From positions 434,001 to 498,000 of the forward strand of contig OZ244780.1 of the NCBI GenBank assembly GCA_965219565.1: a DNA stretch of 64,000 bases. The letters are read 5' to 3'. The DNA is from DAOUJI01 sp965219565. Lineage in GTDB: Bacteria > Chloroflexota > Dehalococcoidia > Lucifugimonadales > JAGWBF01. Under the pieces are notes generated by a model. That model did not search any database. It saw nothing but the letters and a program-made list of their open reading frames with translations, and had not been told where the DNA came from. The translations under genes and the position numbers were made by a program. Shown here one piece after another: positions 43,907 through 52,822 of this stretch; positions within the stretch are counted from its first letter, which is position 1; each line of letters opens with the position of its first letter.

Positions 43907-45076
43907 CTAGGTCACTTTGCGTTGGGTGTAGGCCTCCCTGGCCCTGTCGATGGCCCTCGTTCTCATTTCCGTCAATACGGGGGAGCGTTCTCTGGCCCAC
44001 TCGTTGGAGGTCTCGATGCCCACCAGTGAGTTCTGGAACTTGGGCATGACGTACCGGGCCATAAGCTCATAGCTCTTAAGGAGCTTCTCCCGCGGCGCCC
44101 AGTCGAACGTCTGAACCAGGTATGCCCCGAATCCGCCGCTTTCCTGCTCCAGACGCTTGATGGCCGCCACACAGTCGTCGGGCGTCCCCACGACCCATGA
44201 CCCGGTTTCGACCATGGTGTCCACGATCTTGTCCATAGGCTCCGGGTCGTCCGGGAGTCGTCCGAGGGTCTCCTCGAAATACTTGCGTTGGATGCGCCCT
44301 CCGCCCTTCCTTACGTCCTCTATGGCCTCTTGTCGGGATTCAGCTATGTGGGTGGGAATGACTATGCGCCACTCGTCTCTGTTGACAGTTTGATTGTGCT
44401 CCGCCGCCGACTCCTCGGCTATAGTCCAGAGTTCAGCCAGCTCTGTAAAGCCGGGCCTGTCCCTGGAAGTGATGAGTGAGAGCACAGCCGTTCCGTGCTT
44501 TCCTGCCAGCGCCACCCCAGATGGGGAAACGACCGACGCCACGGCAACGGGCATGTGGGGCTTGGTATAGGGCCTTAGTTGGAGAAGGGCTTCGTTGAGT
44601 TGGAACCATCCTCCGTCGTAGGTGATGGGGTCTGTTTCGGTCATGAGCCTGAGCACCATGCCCAGGGACTCGTCCATCCGCTCCCGCTGCACCCCTGAGT
44701 CGATCCCCAGCATGTAGGCGTCGGTGACGAGGGCCCCTGGTCCTACGCCCAACATGACCCGCCCCCTGGTCATATGGTCCAGCTGCACCATCCGGTTGGC
44801 CACCATAAAAGGGTGATGGTAGGGGAGGCTGATGACGCCGGTGCCCAGCTTGATGTGGCGGGTGCGCTCGGCCGCCGCGGCTATGAACACTTCGGGAGAG
44901 GATATTGTCTCCCACCCGGCGCTGTGGTGCTCTCCCACCCAGGCCTCGTCGAACCCCAGGTAGTCGAGCCATTCCAGCAGCTCCATGTCTCTGTGTAAAG
45001 CGAGAGTGGGGTTCTCGTCGGTCGGGTGGAACGGGGCGAGGAATATGCCGAACTTCAGTCGTTCCGGAAGGGCCAT
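43907..45076 (-). CDS. LLM-class flavin-dependent oxidoreductase
   Basis: 389 residues. LEWLDYLGFDEAWVGEHHSAGWE, HIKLGTGVISLPYHHPFMVANRMVQLDHMTRGRVMLGVGPGAL and LRLMTETDPITYDGGWF are typical of limonene-monooxygenase-like or alkanesulfonate-type members. A C-terminal extension (PREKLLKSYELMARYVMPKF) is common in this subgroup. It would need reduced FMN from a reductase not present here. Transcribed from the promoter at 45149. Confidence 0.88.
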   Translation of the reverse strand: MALPERLKFGIFLAPFHPTDENPTLALHRDMELLEWLDYLGFDEAWVGEHHSAGWETISSPEVFIAAAAERTRHIKLGTGVISLPYHHPFMVANRMVQLDHMTRGRVMLGVGPGALVTDAYMLGIDSGVQRERMDESLGMVLRLMTETDPITYDGGWFQLNEALLQLRPYTKPHMPVAVASVVSPSGVALAGKHGTAVLSLITSRDRPGFTELAELWTIAEESAAEHNQTVNRDEWRIVIPTHIAESRQEAIEDVRKGGGRIQRKYFEETLGRLPDDPEPMDKIVDTMVETGSWVVGTPDDCVAAIKRLEQESGGFGAYLVQTFDWAPREKLLKSYELMARYVMPKFQNSLVGIETSNEWARERSPVLTEMRTRAIDRAREAYTQRKVT

Positions 45077-45148
45077 TGTTGTCTCCTGTTGGGCGCCCTT
45101 GAAGCCGCCTCAAGGGGGGCGCGGGGCGAGGCGCAAGATACATCGGGC

Positions 45149-45177
45149 ATTATATACCCGCCGCACAGGAGCGGCAA
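45149..45177 (-). promoter_or_regulatory. Promoter of the tandem LLM genes
   Basis: Minus-strand TTGCCG (45172-45177), 17-bp spacer, TATAAT (45149-45154). The leader contains an inverted repeat around 45093-45120 (GGGCGCCC / CCTCAAGG). Confidence 0.65.
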
Positions 45178-45206
45178 CCAAAGCTGTGGTCGCGAGGGCG
45201 CCGGGG

Positions 45207-45629
45207 TCAGGAGGTCTGGTGGGTGTGCCCGTATAGGGCGTTTGCGACCTCTTTGATGCGGGCCAGACTGGCCGAGGCGTAGTCGGTGGCCTCGTACCTC
45301 TGTATCTGCTGCTCCTTCACTCCAATGTGTTCCGCCAACTCTCTCTGGCTCAGACCTTGGGCGATGCGGGCTTTTATCAGGACTGTCGGCAGTTCTGCGA
45401 CCAGGTTAAGCTCATCCAGTTGGAACTCCCCAGCCTTCAGGGACTCATACTCCCGCAACTCACTCTCCAGGTCTGCTAGCTGGCTCTTCACTGCGTCCTG
45501 CTGCGCCTTAGCGATAAGGGGATGCACTCCTGAGGCCTCCGTTTGACGCCCCTCGAGGCTGCGCAACGTCTGCGAGAACCGTTCCGCCTGCACTCTGGTG
45601 ATTCGATATTGCCGTTCGTTCTTAATCAT
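45207..45629 (-). CDS. HTH (XRE-family) antitoxin-like protein
   Basis: 140 residues. The C-terminal half is a lambda-repressor-like helix-turn-helix: KARIAQGLSQRELAEHIGVKEQQIQRYEATDYASASLARI. The N-terminal half is a charged coiled-coil-like stretch (LADLESELREYESLKAGEFQLDEL). This layout resembles HTH antitoxins. The start overlaps the stop of the upstream DUF6932 gene (ATGA), so the pair is co-translated and likely self-regulated. Confidence 0.8.
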   Translation of the reverse strand: MIKNERQYRITRVQAERFSQTLRSLEGRQTEASGVHPLIAKAQQDAVKSQLADLESELREYESLKAGEFQLDELNLVAELPTVLIKARIAQGLSQRELAEHIGVKEQQIQRYEATDYASASLARIKEVANALYGHTHQTS

Positions 45630-46066
45630 GTGAAGTCCTCCAAGTCGATTGCGATTATCCCCTTAGGACCGCCCGTGTCTTTGTCCGTCTGGAAGAATTC
45701 GAGAAACGACAACCCGCCGGTGTCCGCTGTGATTGACGCGGGGAACAACTCTCCCCGGTACTTGGACTTCTGTGTTGCTCTGCCTGGGTCGAATGTCAAG
45801 AGGACGGGATCGAGGAGCGAAGGGTCTACACCCCCTTCCTCCCAGCAACCATCGTAGTCATTCGGAGATTCCTTGCTCGTAACGAAACTCCCGTTGACAT
45901 ACACGGCCCGGCAACCCGCCCCCTTCAGGTTCTCAAGCGCCGCCTTGAGTCCAATCATGAGACGCCGCCTCCAGAGATTGCTCCCGAATCTGCTGACCAG
46001 CTCGTCCCAGGACGCCCAATGGACTCCTTGCGGCAGGAGCCCGTCGGAGTCGAATTCAGGAATCAT
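45626..46066 (-). CDS. DUF6932-like, minimal nucleotidyltransferase-type protein
   Basis: 146 residues. The core VYVNGSFVTSKESPNDYDGCW has the GSF...DxD pattern of minimal nucleotidyltransferases; the opening IPEFDSDGLLPQGVHWASWDEL and the RRRRLMIGLKAALENLKGAGC helix fit the DUF6932 family, which is commonly found next to HTH antitoxin genes. Plausible role: toxin or regulator that transfers a nucleotide group. The ATG lies six bases after a perfect -10 box, so the transcript appears leaderless. Toxin function is inferred from context only. Confidence 0.65.
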   Translation of the reverse strand: MIPEFDSDGLLPQGVHWASWDELVSRFGSNLWRRRLMIGLKAALENLKGAGCRAVYVNGSFVTSKESPNDYDGCWEEGGVDPSLLDPVLLTFDPGRATQKSKYRGELFPASITADTGGLSFLEFFQTDKDTGGPKGIIAIDLEDFT

Positions 46067-46072
46067 AACACA

Positions 46073-46101
46073 ATTATATCATTGTGTCTATCGCTAGTCA
46101 A
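46073..46101 (-). promoter_or_regulatory. Strong promoter of the DUF6932-HTH pair, apparently leaderless
   Basis: Minus-strand TTGACT (46096-46101), 17-bp spacer, TATAAT (46073-46078), and then six bases to the ATG at 46066. Transcription would start at or next to the A of the start codon. Confidence 0.7.
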
Positions 46102-46284
46102 GGACCATCATCCCTCTCCTCCTGTCCTTTCGATAAGCTCACTGAGAACGGAAAACCCCTGAGGGCCCAATCACCACAACCCTCCGCCAGTTGCCACTGT
46201 GTGGGCGTCTGGAACATAATGGGCCTCAGCAGTGAGCCGTTTACGCTCGGCCGGCCAGGGGCCGGCCGGGGGAAGGAGACCGTT

Positions 46285-47976
46285 ATGGCCAGCATCGGCA
46301 AGGTGACCGGGAGCCAACTCATCGGAAGGGCGCTGAAGCTGGAGGGCGTGCAAAACGTGTTCGCCCTGGCAGGAGACCATACCCTGCCCGTCATGGACAC
46401 CATGTTCGACATGGACTTCCGGTTTGTCGACGTGCGCCACGAGCAGGCGGCCGTCCACATGGCCGACGCGTGGGGCCGCATCACCGGACAGCCCGGAGTC
46501 ACCCTCTTCACCACTCCCGGCATGGCCAACTCGATCCCAGGTCTTGCCAACGCCATGCACGGAGGCAGCCCCGTTGTGAACATCAGCGGAAGCGCCGCAG
46601 CATCCCAGCTTGGACGAGGCGCAATGCAGGAAATCGAGCAGACGGCCATGGCTGCTCCCGTGACCAAGGGTTCATGGCTGGTGCCCGACGCGCGGCGCAT
46701 CCCGGACTATCTCGCACGGGCCTTCAGAACGGCCATGACAGGCAGGCGCGGCCCCGTTCACCTGACCATCCCCATCGACGTGCAGGAACAGACGGTGGAC
46801 GCGAACGAGGTCGCCTTCTTCTCTGCGGAACAGTACCGGGCCGAGGAGCAGGCCTCGGCCAGTCCCGACGCCATCCGGGAGATAGTCCGAATCCTGCAAC
46901 AGGCCCAGCGTCCCATGATTGTGGCCGGAGGGCCTGCGGCCGACTCCAATGCCGGAGAAGCTCTCGTGCAGCTCCTCGACATCACCGGCTTGCCACTCCT
47001 CACCGAGGAGCACGCCACCGGAATTGTGTCCGACGACCACCCCAGCTGTTTCGGGCTGTTCGTGCGCGGTCTTAACCGGGTCGCCAACCTGTTGTCCGAG
47101 GCCGACGCAGTGGTGTTTCTGGGCAGGAAGATGGACAACGCTGTGGGGTTTGGTCTGCCGCCCTCCATATCCGCCGACGCCAAGGTGATTCAGGTTGACC
47201 CTGACCCGGCGGAAGTGGGCCGAAACCGGGGCGCCGACGTGGGCATAACGGCGGACGTGGGAGCCGTGGTGAAGCAGTTGGTTGAGGAGGCTGCAAAGCA
47301 CAACTGGACTCCCCTGCCCTGGATGGACAGATTGCGTGGGGTGCAGGCTGCCCACGCCGAATGGCTGGACACGCTGGCCAAGCCGGAAGCCCCCATGCAC
47401 GCCATGTACCTGCACAAAACCCTGGCCCCTTACCTCCGCCCCGACGACTTTCTCATTTTCGACGGCGGGGACTTCTGCCACTTCGGCCGCTGCCACTACA
47501 AAGCGCACATTCCCGGACGCTACCTGTATCTGTCCACCCTGGGCATGTTGGGATCGTCCCTGCCCACGTCCATCGCCGCGAAAATCGCCTACCCCGATGC
47601 GCGTATCATCAACCTATGCGGGGACGGAGGTTTCGGCTTCCAGGCCATGGAGCTGGACACTGCGGTGAGGCACAAGATCCCTATGACCGTGATTATCGGC
47701 AACGATTCCGCCTGGGGCACGGACAAGCAGCGGCAGCTGGGCTTCTATGGCAGAGCTGTGGTGACGGACCTGCTCCAGAGCAGGTACGACATCGTGGCCC
47801 AGGGCCTGGGCTGCTACGGTGAGTTTGTCGAAACCCCAGATCAGCTTGCGCCAGCCTTGGAGCGCGCCCTGAGCGTCAAAGACCGCCCCTACGTCGTCAA
47901 CGTAGCCGTGCAGCAGGCCATCAGCCCACGGGCCCAGGACGCCATCGACCGGCACAAGGCCGCCGCGGCGGCGTGA
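46285..47976 (+). CDS. Thiamine pyrophosphate-dependent enzyme, acetolactate synthase large-subunit-like
   Basis: 563 residues from ATG 46285 with GGAAGGAG upstream. Domain order PYR, middle (transhydrogenase-like), PP. The TPP-activating Glu lies in VRHEQAAVHMADAWGR; the TPP/Mg motif is CGDGGFGFQAMELDTAVRHK...VIIGNDSAWG. Family members include acetolactate synthase, oxalyl-CoA decarboxylase and benzaldehyde lyase; no small subunit is adjacent, so a decarboxylase or lyase is more likely than amino-acid biosynthesis. Heads a plus-strand group with a dimeric barrel protein and a zinc ribbon. Confidence 0.87.
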   Translation: MASIGKVTGSQLIGRALKLEGVQNVFALAGDHTLPVMDTMFDMDFRFVDVRHEQAAVHMADAWGRITGQPGVTLFTTPGMANSIPGLANAMHGGSPVVNISGSAAASQLGRGAMQEIEQTAMAAPVTKGSWLVPDARRIPDYLARAFRTAMTGRRGPVHLTIPIDVQEQTVDANEVAFFSAEQYRAEEQASASPDAIREIVRILQQAQRPMIVAGGPAADSNAGEALVQLLDITGLPLLTEEHATGIVSDDHPSCFGLFVRGLNRVANLLSEADAVVFLGRKMDNAVGFGLPPSISADAKVIQVDPDPAEVGRNRGADVGITADVGAVVKQLVEEAAKHNWTPLPWMDRLRGVQAAHAEWLDTLAKPEAPMHAMYLHKTLAPYLRPDDFLIFDGGDFCHFGRCHYKAHIPGRYLYLSTLGMLGSSLPTSIAAKIAYPDARIINLCGDGGFGFQAMELDTAVRHKIPMTVIIGNDSAWGTDKQRQLGFYGRAVVTDLLQSRYDIVAQGLGCYGEFVETPDQLAPALERALSVKDRPYVVNVAVQQAISPRAQDAIDRHKAAAAA

Positions 47977-47990
47977 GACAGAGTGTCCTG

Positions 47991-48067
47991 CCCTCACCCC
48001 AGCCCTCTCCCAGGGGGAGAGGGTGCACCTGTCCCTTCCCCTTCCGGGGGAAGGTTAGGATGGGGGT
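47991..48067. repeat. Two tandem R1 palindromes
   Basis: CCCTCACCCCAGCCCTCTCCC-AGG-GGGAGAGGG, then, in the other orientation, CCCTTCCCCTTCC-GGGGGAAGGTTAGGATGGGGG. They lie between the TPP enzyme and the next gene. Confidence 0.65.
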
Positions 48068-48094
48068 TCGACGAGAGAAATCAGGAGGTGATTG

Positions 48095-48766
48095 ATGGAC
48101 GGACGATACCCCAACGGGATGCTGCTGGTTTTCAGCAACTGCGGCGAGGCGGGCCGCGAGGATGAGTTCAACCGCTGGTATAACCACATGCACCTGCCCG
48201 ACGTGACAGCCACCGGAGTGTTCGGCAACCCTATGAGGCTGGAGAACGCGGACCGCAAAGACGGGCAGCCCGGCTACATCGCCCTTTACGAGACCGCTTG
48301 GGACGACGCAATGGACGCTTGGAAGGCCCAGAACGAGTCCCCCAAACGGGTAAGGTCCCCTGAACGAATGTCTCCCCTGCTGGACGTAGTCCATGTGGGC
48401 ATCTATCAGAGGTTGGGCGGAGAGCTGCGGGCGGCCAGCCGGAAGTCCACCGGCGGTTTCGTGGTCATGGTGAACGTTCCCGATCCTTCCCGCACCGACG
48501 AATTCAACCGGTACTATAGCGACATCCACGTCAGGGACATCCTGGAGTCGGGCCTGTACCACATAGCCTACAGGTACGAGTGCAGGGAAGAGGTCACGGG
48601 CAAGGGCGCCAAGTTCCTGAACCTCTATGAAACGGACCAGCCCGACCCCGCAAAGGCTTTCCGGGAGCTGTTGCAGCTCAACGCTGGTTGGAAGGAGGAG
48701 GGCCGTTTCTCAGATGCACACGAAAGCGTCTACGCCTTCCCCTTCAAACGTCTTTACCCGAAGTGA
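48095..48766 (+). CDS. Dimeric alpha/beta-barrel (EthD-like) protein, tandem domain
   Basis: 223 residues from an ATG with an AGGAGGT site. Two related halves: GREDEFNRWYNHMHLPDVTATGVFGNPMRL (about 20-50) and SRTDEFNRYYSDIHVRDILESGLYHIAYRY (about 130-160). This E-F-N-x-W/Y-Y-x-x-x-H pattern is the ferredoxin-like EthD/ABM fold that assists degradation enzymes or acts as a small monooxygenase or decarboxylase. Located after the TPP enzyme, so it may serve the same pathway. Confidence 0.8.
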   Translation: MDGRYPNGMLLVFSNCGEAGREDEFNRWYNHMHLPDVTATGVFGNPMRLENADRKDGQPGYIALYETAWDDAMDAWKAQNESPKRVRSPERMSPLLDVVHVGIYQRLGGELRAASRKSTGGFVVMVNVPDPSRTDEFNRYYSDIHVRDILESGLYHIAYRYECREEVTGKGAKFLNLYETDQPDPAKAFRELLQLNAGWKEEGRFSDAHESVYAFPFKRLYPK

Positions 48767-48836
48767 TAACGTAGGGGAGCCGCATAGGCCCCGGGATACC
48801 CTGGGTTTTGAGACAGTTCCCGAAGAGAGGCTTCAC

Positions 48837-49049
48837 ATGGCACAAACCGGCCAGTCCTTCAGGTGCGCCAAGTGCGCACACCCGGAGTTCACCGCCGAGG
48901 AAATCCGCACGACGGGCAAGTACTCCAGGTTCTTCGACATCCAGAACAAGAAGTTCACCGCCATCTCTTGCACCAGGTGCGGTTACACCGAGATATTCCG
49001 GGGCGACACCTCCGGCCTGGGCAACTTCCTGGACTTCCTCAGCGGTTAG
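48837..49049 (+). CDS. Zinc-ribbon protein
   Basis: 70 residues with two CxxC knuckles: CAKCAHPEF and CTRCGYTEIF, followed by a short FRGDTSGLGNFLDFLSG tail. This arrangement matches small zinc-ribbon nucleic-acid-binding-type proteins of unknown role. AGAGAGG precedes the start. It is last in the plus-strand group; the helicase gene faces it. Confidence 0.8.
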   Translation: MAQTGQSFRCAKCAHPEFTAEEIRTTGKYSRFFDIQNKKFTAISCTRCGYTEIFRGDTSGLGNFLDFLSG

Positions 49050-49105
49050 ACCTCGGTTAAAGGCCCTCTCCAGGCGTCCGGCAGGTCGCGAAAAGCCGGC
49101 TCCCG

Positions 49106-51319
49106 CTACGCGAGTTCGAGGTGGGCATAACTGAGAATCAGCCGCTTCACGCCTGCCCCTTCGGTGAACGCCACAGTCACCTCGAAGTCGGAGCCCGAGG
49201 GAACGCAGCTGACCACCATCCCCTCCCCGAAAGTCGGATGGCGCACCTTGTCTCCCGACTTGAACAACGTCTGAGGTTGAGAGGGCGCCGGGGCTGGCTC
49301 CCATACGTCCCTGGCTAGGGCGGTCCGGACCTTTCTAGGAGCCGTGGCGGGCGGACCTGTCAAATGTCTGGGAATCTCCTCCAGGAATCTGGAAGGCAGC
49401 GTAGTCGAGAATCCGCCCATGCCCATAAGGTTCCGGCGGAAGGCCCTGAGCAGGTAGAGACGTTCCTTGGAACGCGTCATCCCCACGTAGCATAGCCTGC
49501 GCTCCTCTTCTATCTCCGCCTCGCTGTCCATGGACCGGAAGTGGGGCAGGACTCCCTCCTCCATCCCCAGGATGAAGACCACGGGAAACTCCAGCCCTTT
49601 GGCCTGGTGCAGGGTAATCAGAGTCAACGACTCCGAGGCCTCCACGTAGTCATCCACGTTAGCCACCAGCGCCAGCCGCTCCAACATGCTCACCAGCCCG
49701 TCGGGTGGGTCCATGGCCCGGAACTCCTGGGCCGTGTGACGAAGCTCCCTGATGTTCTCCAACCGTTCTTCAGAGTCCTCGGTCTTTTCCTCGAGGTGCC
49801 GCTTGTAGCCCGTCCGCTCTACAACCGAGTCGACCAGCTCCACCACGTCCACCTTGCGGCTCTCCTCGGCGAGTCCGTCCATCAGCTTGAGGAAATCCGC
49901 CAGGGGACGCGCCGCCCTGGCGGAGCGGAGGGAGGCGGGAACCGTCTCCTCGTCCGGGCGACCCTGACTAGAGCAGACTGTCCTCAAAGCTTCCATGAGG
50001 GAGATTTCACGGCTCCGGGCCATGCGGGTCAGTTCTTGCACCGTGCGTTGGCCTATGCCCCTGGTGGGAGTGTTTATGATTCTGCCGAGGCTTACGTCGT
50101 CCTCGGGGTTGGCCAGCAGCCGCAGGTAGGCCATCACGTCCTTGACCTCCCGCCGTTGGTAGAACCTCACCCCTCCCACCAGCCGGTACTTCATCCCGTA
50201 CCTTGCGCAAGCCTCTTCCAACGCCCTGGACTGGGAGTTGACTCGGTACATGACGGCGCAGTCGCCGTAGGAGTAGCCCTCATGCTTCGACAGCCGGTCT
50301 ATTTCCTGGAGAGCGAACTGGGCTTCCTCTTCCTGGTCGTACACCTCATGGGTCACAAGGAGCGCGCCCGTGCCCTTGGAAGTTCGAAGGTCCTTGGCCA
50401 ACCTCATCTTGTTGGCCGAAATTAGGTTGGAGGCCGCCTCGAGAATGGCCCCCGTCGAGCGGTAGTTCTCGTCCAGATTCACCGTGCGGGCCTCGGGGTA
50501 GTCGTTCTGGAAGCTGAGGATGTTGCGTATGTCCGCATGGCGCCAGGAGTAGATGGACTGGTCGGCGTCTCCCACCACGCAGATGTTGCGGCTCTCCTGG
50601 GACAGCAGCCGGGCAAGGGAATACTGGGCGACGTTGGTGTCCTGGAACTCGTCGATGAGGACGTGCTGGTAACGCCGCTGGTACTTCTTCAACACGTCGG
50701 GGTGGTCGCGGAACAATACCACCGTCTTCATCAGCAGGTCATCGAAGTCCACGGCGTTGTTGCGGCTGAGTATCTCATCGTACTGGCGGTACACCTTTGC
50801 CGCCTGCGCCTCGAAGTAGCTCAGCTGGTTTTGTTCCAAGGCGTGGGAGTCCACCATCTGGCTCTTGGACCTGGAGATGGAACTGAGGACCGCCCTTGGG
50901 TGAAACCTCTTGGGGTCCAGGTCCACCGCTTCCAAGGCTTGCTTGACCAAGTTTATTTGGTCCTCGTCGTCGTATATGGTGAAGTTGGATTCCACCCCCA
51001 CATGCTTGCCATCACGCCTGAGGACCGACGCGCAGAAAGCGTGGAATGTGCCAACGGTAAGCTGCTCTGCCCGGGCGCCCACCAGCCGTTCGAGCCTCTC
51101 CTTCATCTCGCGGGCCGCCTTGTTGGTGAAAGTGACGGCCAGAATGCGGTAGGGAGTGACTCCGCACACCCGGACCAGATACGCGATCCTGTGGGTGATG
51201 ACGCGGGTCTTGCCGCTGCCGGGCCCTGCGGCAATCAACAGAGGCCCCTCGATTGTCTCAACCGCTTCCCGCTGGGCAGGATTAAGCCCTTCCAGGATAG
51301 ATTCCGACGCGGTGGTCAT
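49106..51319 (-). CDS. pcrA: UvrD/PcrA-type ATP-dependent DNA helicase
   Basis: 737 residues, SF1A 3'-5' helicase for repair and replication. Motif I AAGPGSGKTRVITHRIAYLV, TNKAAREMKERL, motif II LIDEFQDTNVAQY, motif III GDADQSIYSWRHADI, motif IV DENYRSTGAIL, motif V TLHQAKGLEFPVVFI, motif VI YVGMTRSKERLYL. The C-terminal FKSGDKVRHPTFGEGMVVS is the Tudor-like domain of PcrA that binds RNA polymerase, absent in the RecB branch. Symbol chosen on that basis. Confidence 0.93.
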   Translation of the reverse strand: MTTASESILEGLNPAQREAVETIEGPLLIAAGPGSGKTRVITHRIAYLVRVCGVTPYRILAVTFTNKAAREMKERLERLVGARAEQLTVGTFHAFCASVLRRDGKHVGVESNFTIYDDEDQINLVKQALEAVDLDPKRFHPRAVLSSISRSKSQMVDSHALEQNQLSYFEAQAAKVYRQYDEILSRNNAVDFDDLLMKTVVLFRDHPDVLKKYQRRYQHVLIDEFQDTNVAQYSLARLLSQESRNICVVGDADQSIYSWRHADIRNILSFQNDYPEARTVNLDENYRSTGAILEAASNLISANKMRLAKDLRTSKGTGALLVTHEVYDQEEEAQFALQEIDRLSKHEGYSYGDCAVMYRVNSQSRALEEACARYGMKYRLVGGVRFYQRREVKDVMAYLRLLANPEDDVSLGRIINTPTRGIGQRTVQELTRMARSREISLMEALRTVCSSQGRPDEETVPASLRSARAARPLADFLKLMDGLAEESRKVDVVELVDSVVERTGYKRHLEEKTEDSEERLENIRELRHTAQEFRAMDPPDGLVSMLERLALVANVDDYVEASESLTLITLHQAKGLEFPVVFILGMEEGVLPHFRSMDSEAEIEEERRLCYVGMTRSKERLYLLRAFRRNLMGMGGFSTTLPSRFLEEIPRHLTGPPATAPRKVRTALARDVWEPAPAPSQPQTLFKSGDKVRHPTFGEGMVVSCVPSGSDFEVTVAFTEGAGVKRLILSYAHLELA

Positions 51320-51332
51320 GCTTCTTTAGACT

Positions 51333-51368
51333 ACCCTCACCCCAACCCTCTCCCACGGGGAGAGGGAG
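51333..51368. repeat. Dispersed palindrome, family R1
   Basis: CCCTCACCCCAACCCTCTCCC-ACG-GGGAGAGGGAG just upstream of the helicase start codon. Confidence 0.65.
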
Positions 51369-51408
51369 TTCACAAAGCTCTTGCAAGGGACAACGGGCGG
51401 AACTTTCA

Positions 51409-52356
51409 TCATGCCGCCAGCTTGGGCCGGACCTCGTTGACGAACCGCTCCATGTTGTCCAGCTTGGCCTGGAGCGTGTCGCCGGGGAAGCCCATGCGGT
51501 AGTGGCCCACGCCAATATCCTGGTACCGCTTCAGGTCGTCGGCGATTTCCTGAGGGGTTCCTGTAAGAGGCCACCGTTCCCCGTTGCCTTTTCGCTCGTA
51601 GTCGACCTCGCAGGAGAAGGCCAGTTCCACGTCGTCCCTAGGTCGTCCTGCTTTCTCCGTCAGGTCCCTTAGCTCACCAATCTTCTTGGCCAACTCGTGG
51701 GGAGGGAACAGATCGGGAGGCCTGGCGCCGATGGGAATCCAGCCGTCACCCAGGCGAGCCGCCCGTCTGATGGCCGGAGGCGTGTTGCCTCCAACCCAGA
51801 TGGGCACTCCGGGTTTCTGCGCGGGTTTCGGATAGAACTTCAGGTCCGAGAATTTGACGAAATCGCCGTCGTATTCAGGGTTGTCGTTGCTCCACAACTC
51901 TCGAAAGACCTTAATGAACTCGTCGGTGACCTTGCCTCGCTGCCGGAAGGTGTCCAGCCCAAGGGCGACAAACTCCTCTTCCATCCAGCCTACTCCGATG
52001 CCCAGAATCACCCTGCCGCCGGAAAAGTAGTCGATGGTGGAGATTATCTTTGCCGCCAGCACAGCCGGCCTGTAGGGAATCACCAGAACGCCAGTGCCGA
52101 ACTTTATGCGTGAAGTGGCCCCGGCCATGAAAGCCATGACCGTCAGCGGGTCGCTGTACGGCTGCTCTACGACAAACCTGGGGACTCCGGTGGCAGAGTA
52201 AGGGTAGCGAGGAGCAACGGTGTTGGGAAGAATGACGTGGTCGCTGAACCATGCATGCTCGAAGCCCATCTCCTCGGCTTTAACGACCTGGGTCTTCATC
52301 TCCTCCGGGGTGAACAGAGGGTTGCCCCGGTTCGGTATAACACATCCGAAATTCAT
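51409..52356 (-). CDS. LLM-class F420-dependent oxidoreductase
   Basis: 315 residues. KAEEMGFEHAWFSDHVILP, RIKFGTGVLVIPYRPAVLAAKIISTIDYFSGGRVILGIGVGWMEEEFVALG and FYPKPAQKPGVPIWVGG mark the F420-type LLM subgroup. The C-terminal TGTPQEIADDLKRYQDIGV is shared by this clade. Same strand as the helicase, with an R1 palindrome between them. Substrate unknown. Confidence 0.88.
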   Translation of the reverse strand: MNFGCVIPNRGNPLFTPEEMKTQVVKAEEMGFEHAWFSDHVILPNTVAPRYPYSATGVPRFVVEQPYSDPLTVMAFMAGATSRIKFGTGVLVIPYRPAVLAAKIISTIDYFSGGRVILGIGVGWMEEEFVALGLDTFRQRGKVTDEFIKVFRELWSNDNPEYDGDFVKFSDLKFYPKPAQKPGVPIWVGGNTPPAIRRAARLGDGWIPIGARPPDLFPPHELAKKIGELRDLTEKAGRPRDDVELAFSCEVDYERKGNGERWPLTGTPQEIADDLKRYQDIGVGHYRMGFPGDTLQAKLDNMERFVNEVRPKLAA

Positions 52357-52400
52357 CCTTCTCCTCCAATAGTCTTGCCCTGCGCTCAGGATCCTTTGAT

Positions 52401-52485
52401 CCCCCTCATCCTAACCTTCTCTCGCCAGGGGAGAAGGGACTTATGCTCCCTCTCCCTTGACGGGAGAGGGCTGGGGTGAGGGTGG
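52401..52485. repeat. Two R1 palindromes, one within a coding region
   Basis: 52401-52439 is CCCCTCATCCTAACCTTCTC...GGGGAGAAGG; 52447-52485 is CTCCCTCTCCC-TTGAC-GGGAGAGGGCTGGGGTGAGGG. The second encodes the last residues of the DUF559 protein. Confidence 0.7.
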
Positions 52486-52821
52486 GCGCACCATTTCCAA
52501 CTCGCCCAGGAGGGCTTCCTGCACCGAAACAGGTTCGTTCAAGACTTGATTGTTCCAGAATCTGATTACTCTAAATCCCTGACAAGTCAACCATTTCGTA
52601 CGTTCGCTGTCGTACCCCTCACGAGTCAGATGGTGTCCGCCGTCCAACTCAACAATCAGCCAATTCTCTAAACACACGAAGTCTACAACGTATGGGCCTA
52701 TGGGGACTTGCCTGCGGAATTTTCGGTCTGCAAACTGACGGTTTCGCAAAAGCGACCACATACGCCTTTCCGCGTCGGTGGAATCCTTTCTAAGTTGGCG
52801 AGCCTTGGATGCGCTGCTCAT
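52441..52821 (-). CDS. DUF559 (Vsr-like endonuclease fold) protein
   Basis: 126 residues. Core pattern RKDSTDAERRMWSLLRNRQ, then FRRQVPIGPYVVDFVCLENWLIVELDGGHH, then RTKWLTCQGFRVIRFWNNQVL, typical of DUF559 proteins with a PD-(D/E)xK-type, very-short-patch-repair-like nuclease fold (Asp/Glu in VVDFVCL and IVELDGG). Such genes are widespread single-copy accessory genes. The last 14 residues (PPSPQPSPVKGEGA) are encoded by an R1 palindrome, so the original C-terminus was changed by repeat insertion. Confidence 0.85.
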   Translation of the reverse strand: MSSASKARQLRKDSTDAERRMWSLLRNRQFADRKFRRQVPIGPYVVDFVCLENWLIVELDGGHHLTREGYDSERTKWLTCQGFRVIRFWNNQVLNEPVSVQEALLGELEMVRPPSPQPSPVKGEGA

Positions 52822-52822
52822 A

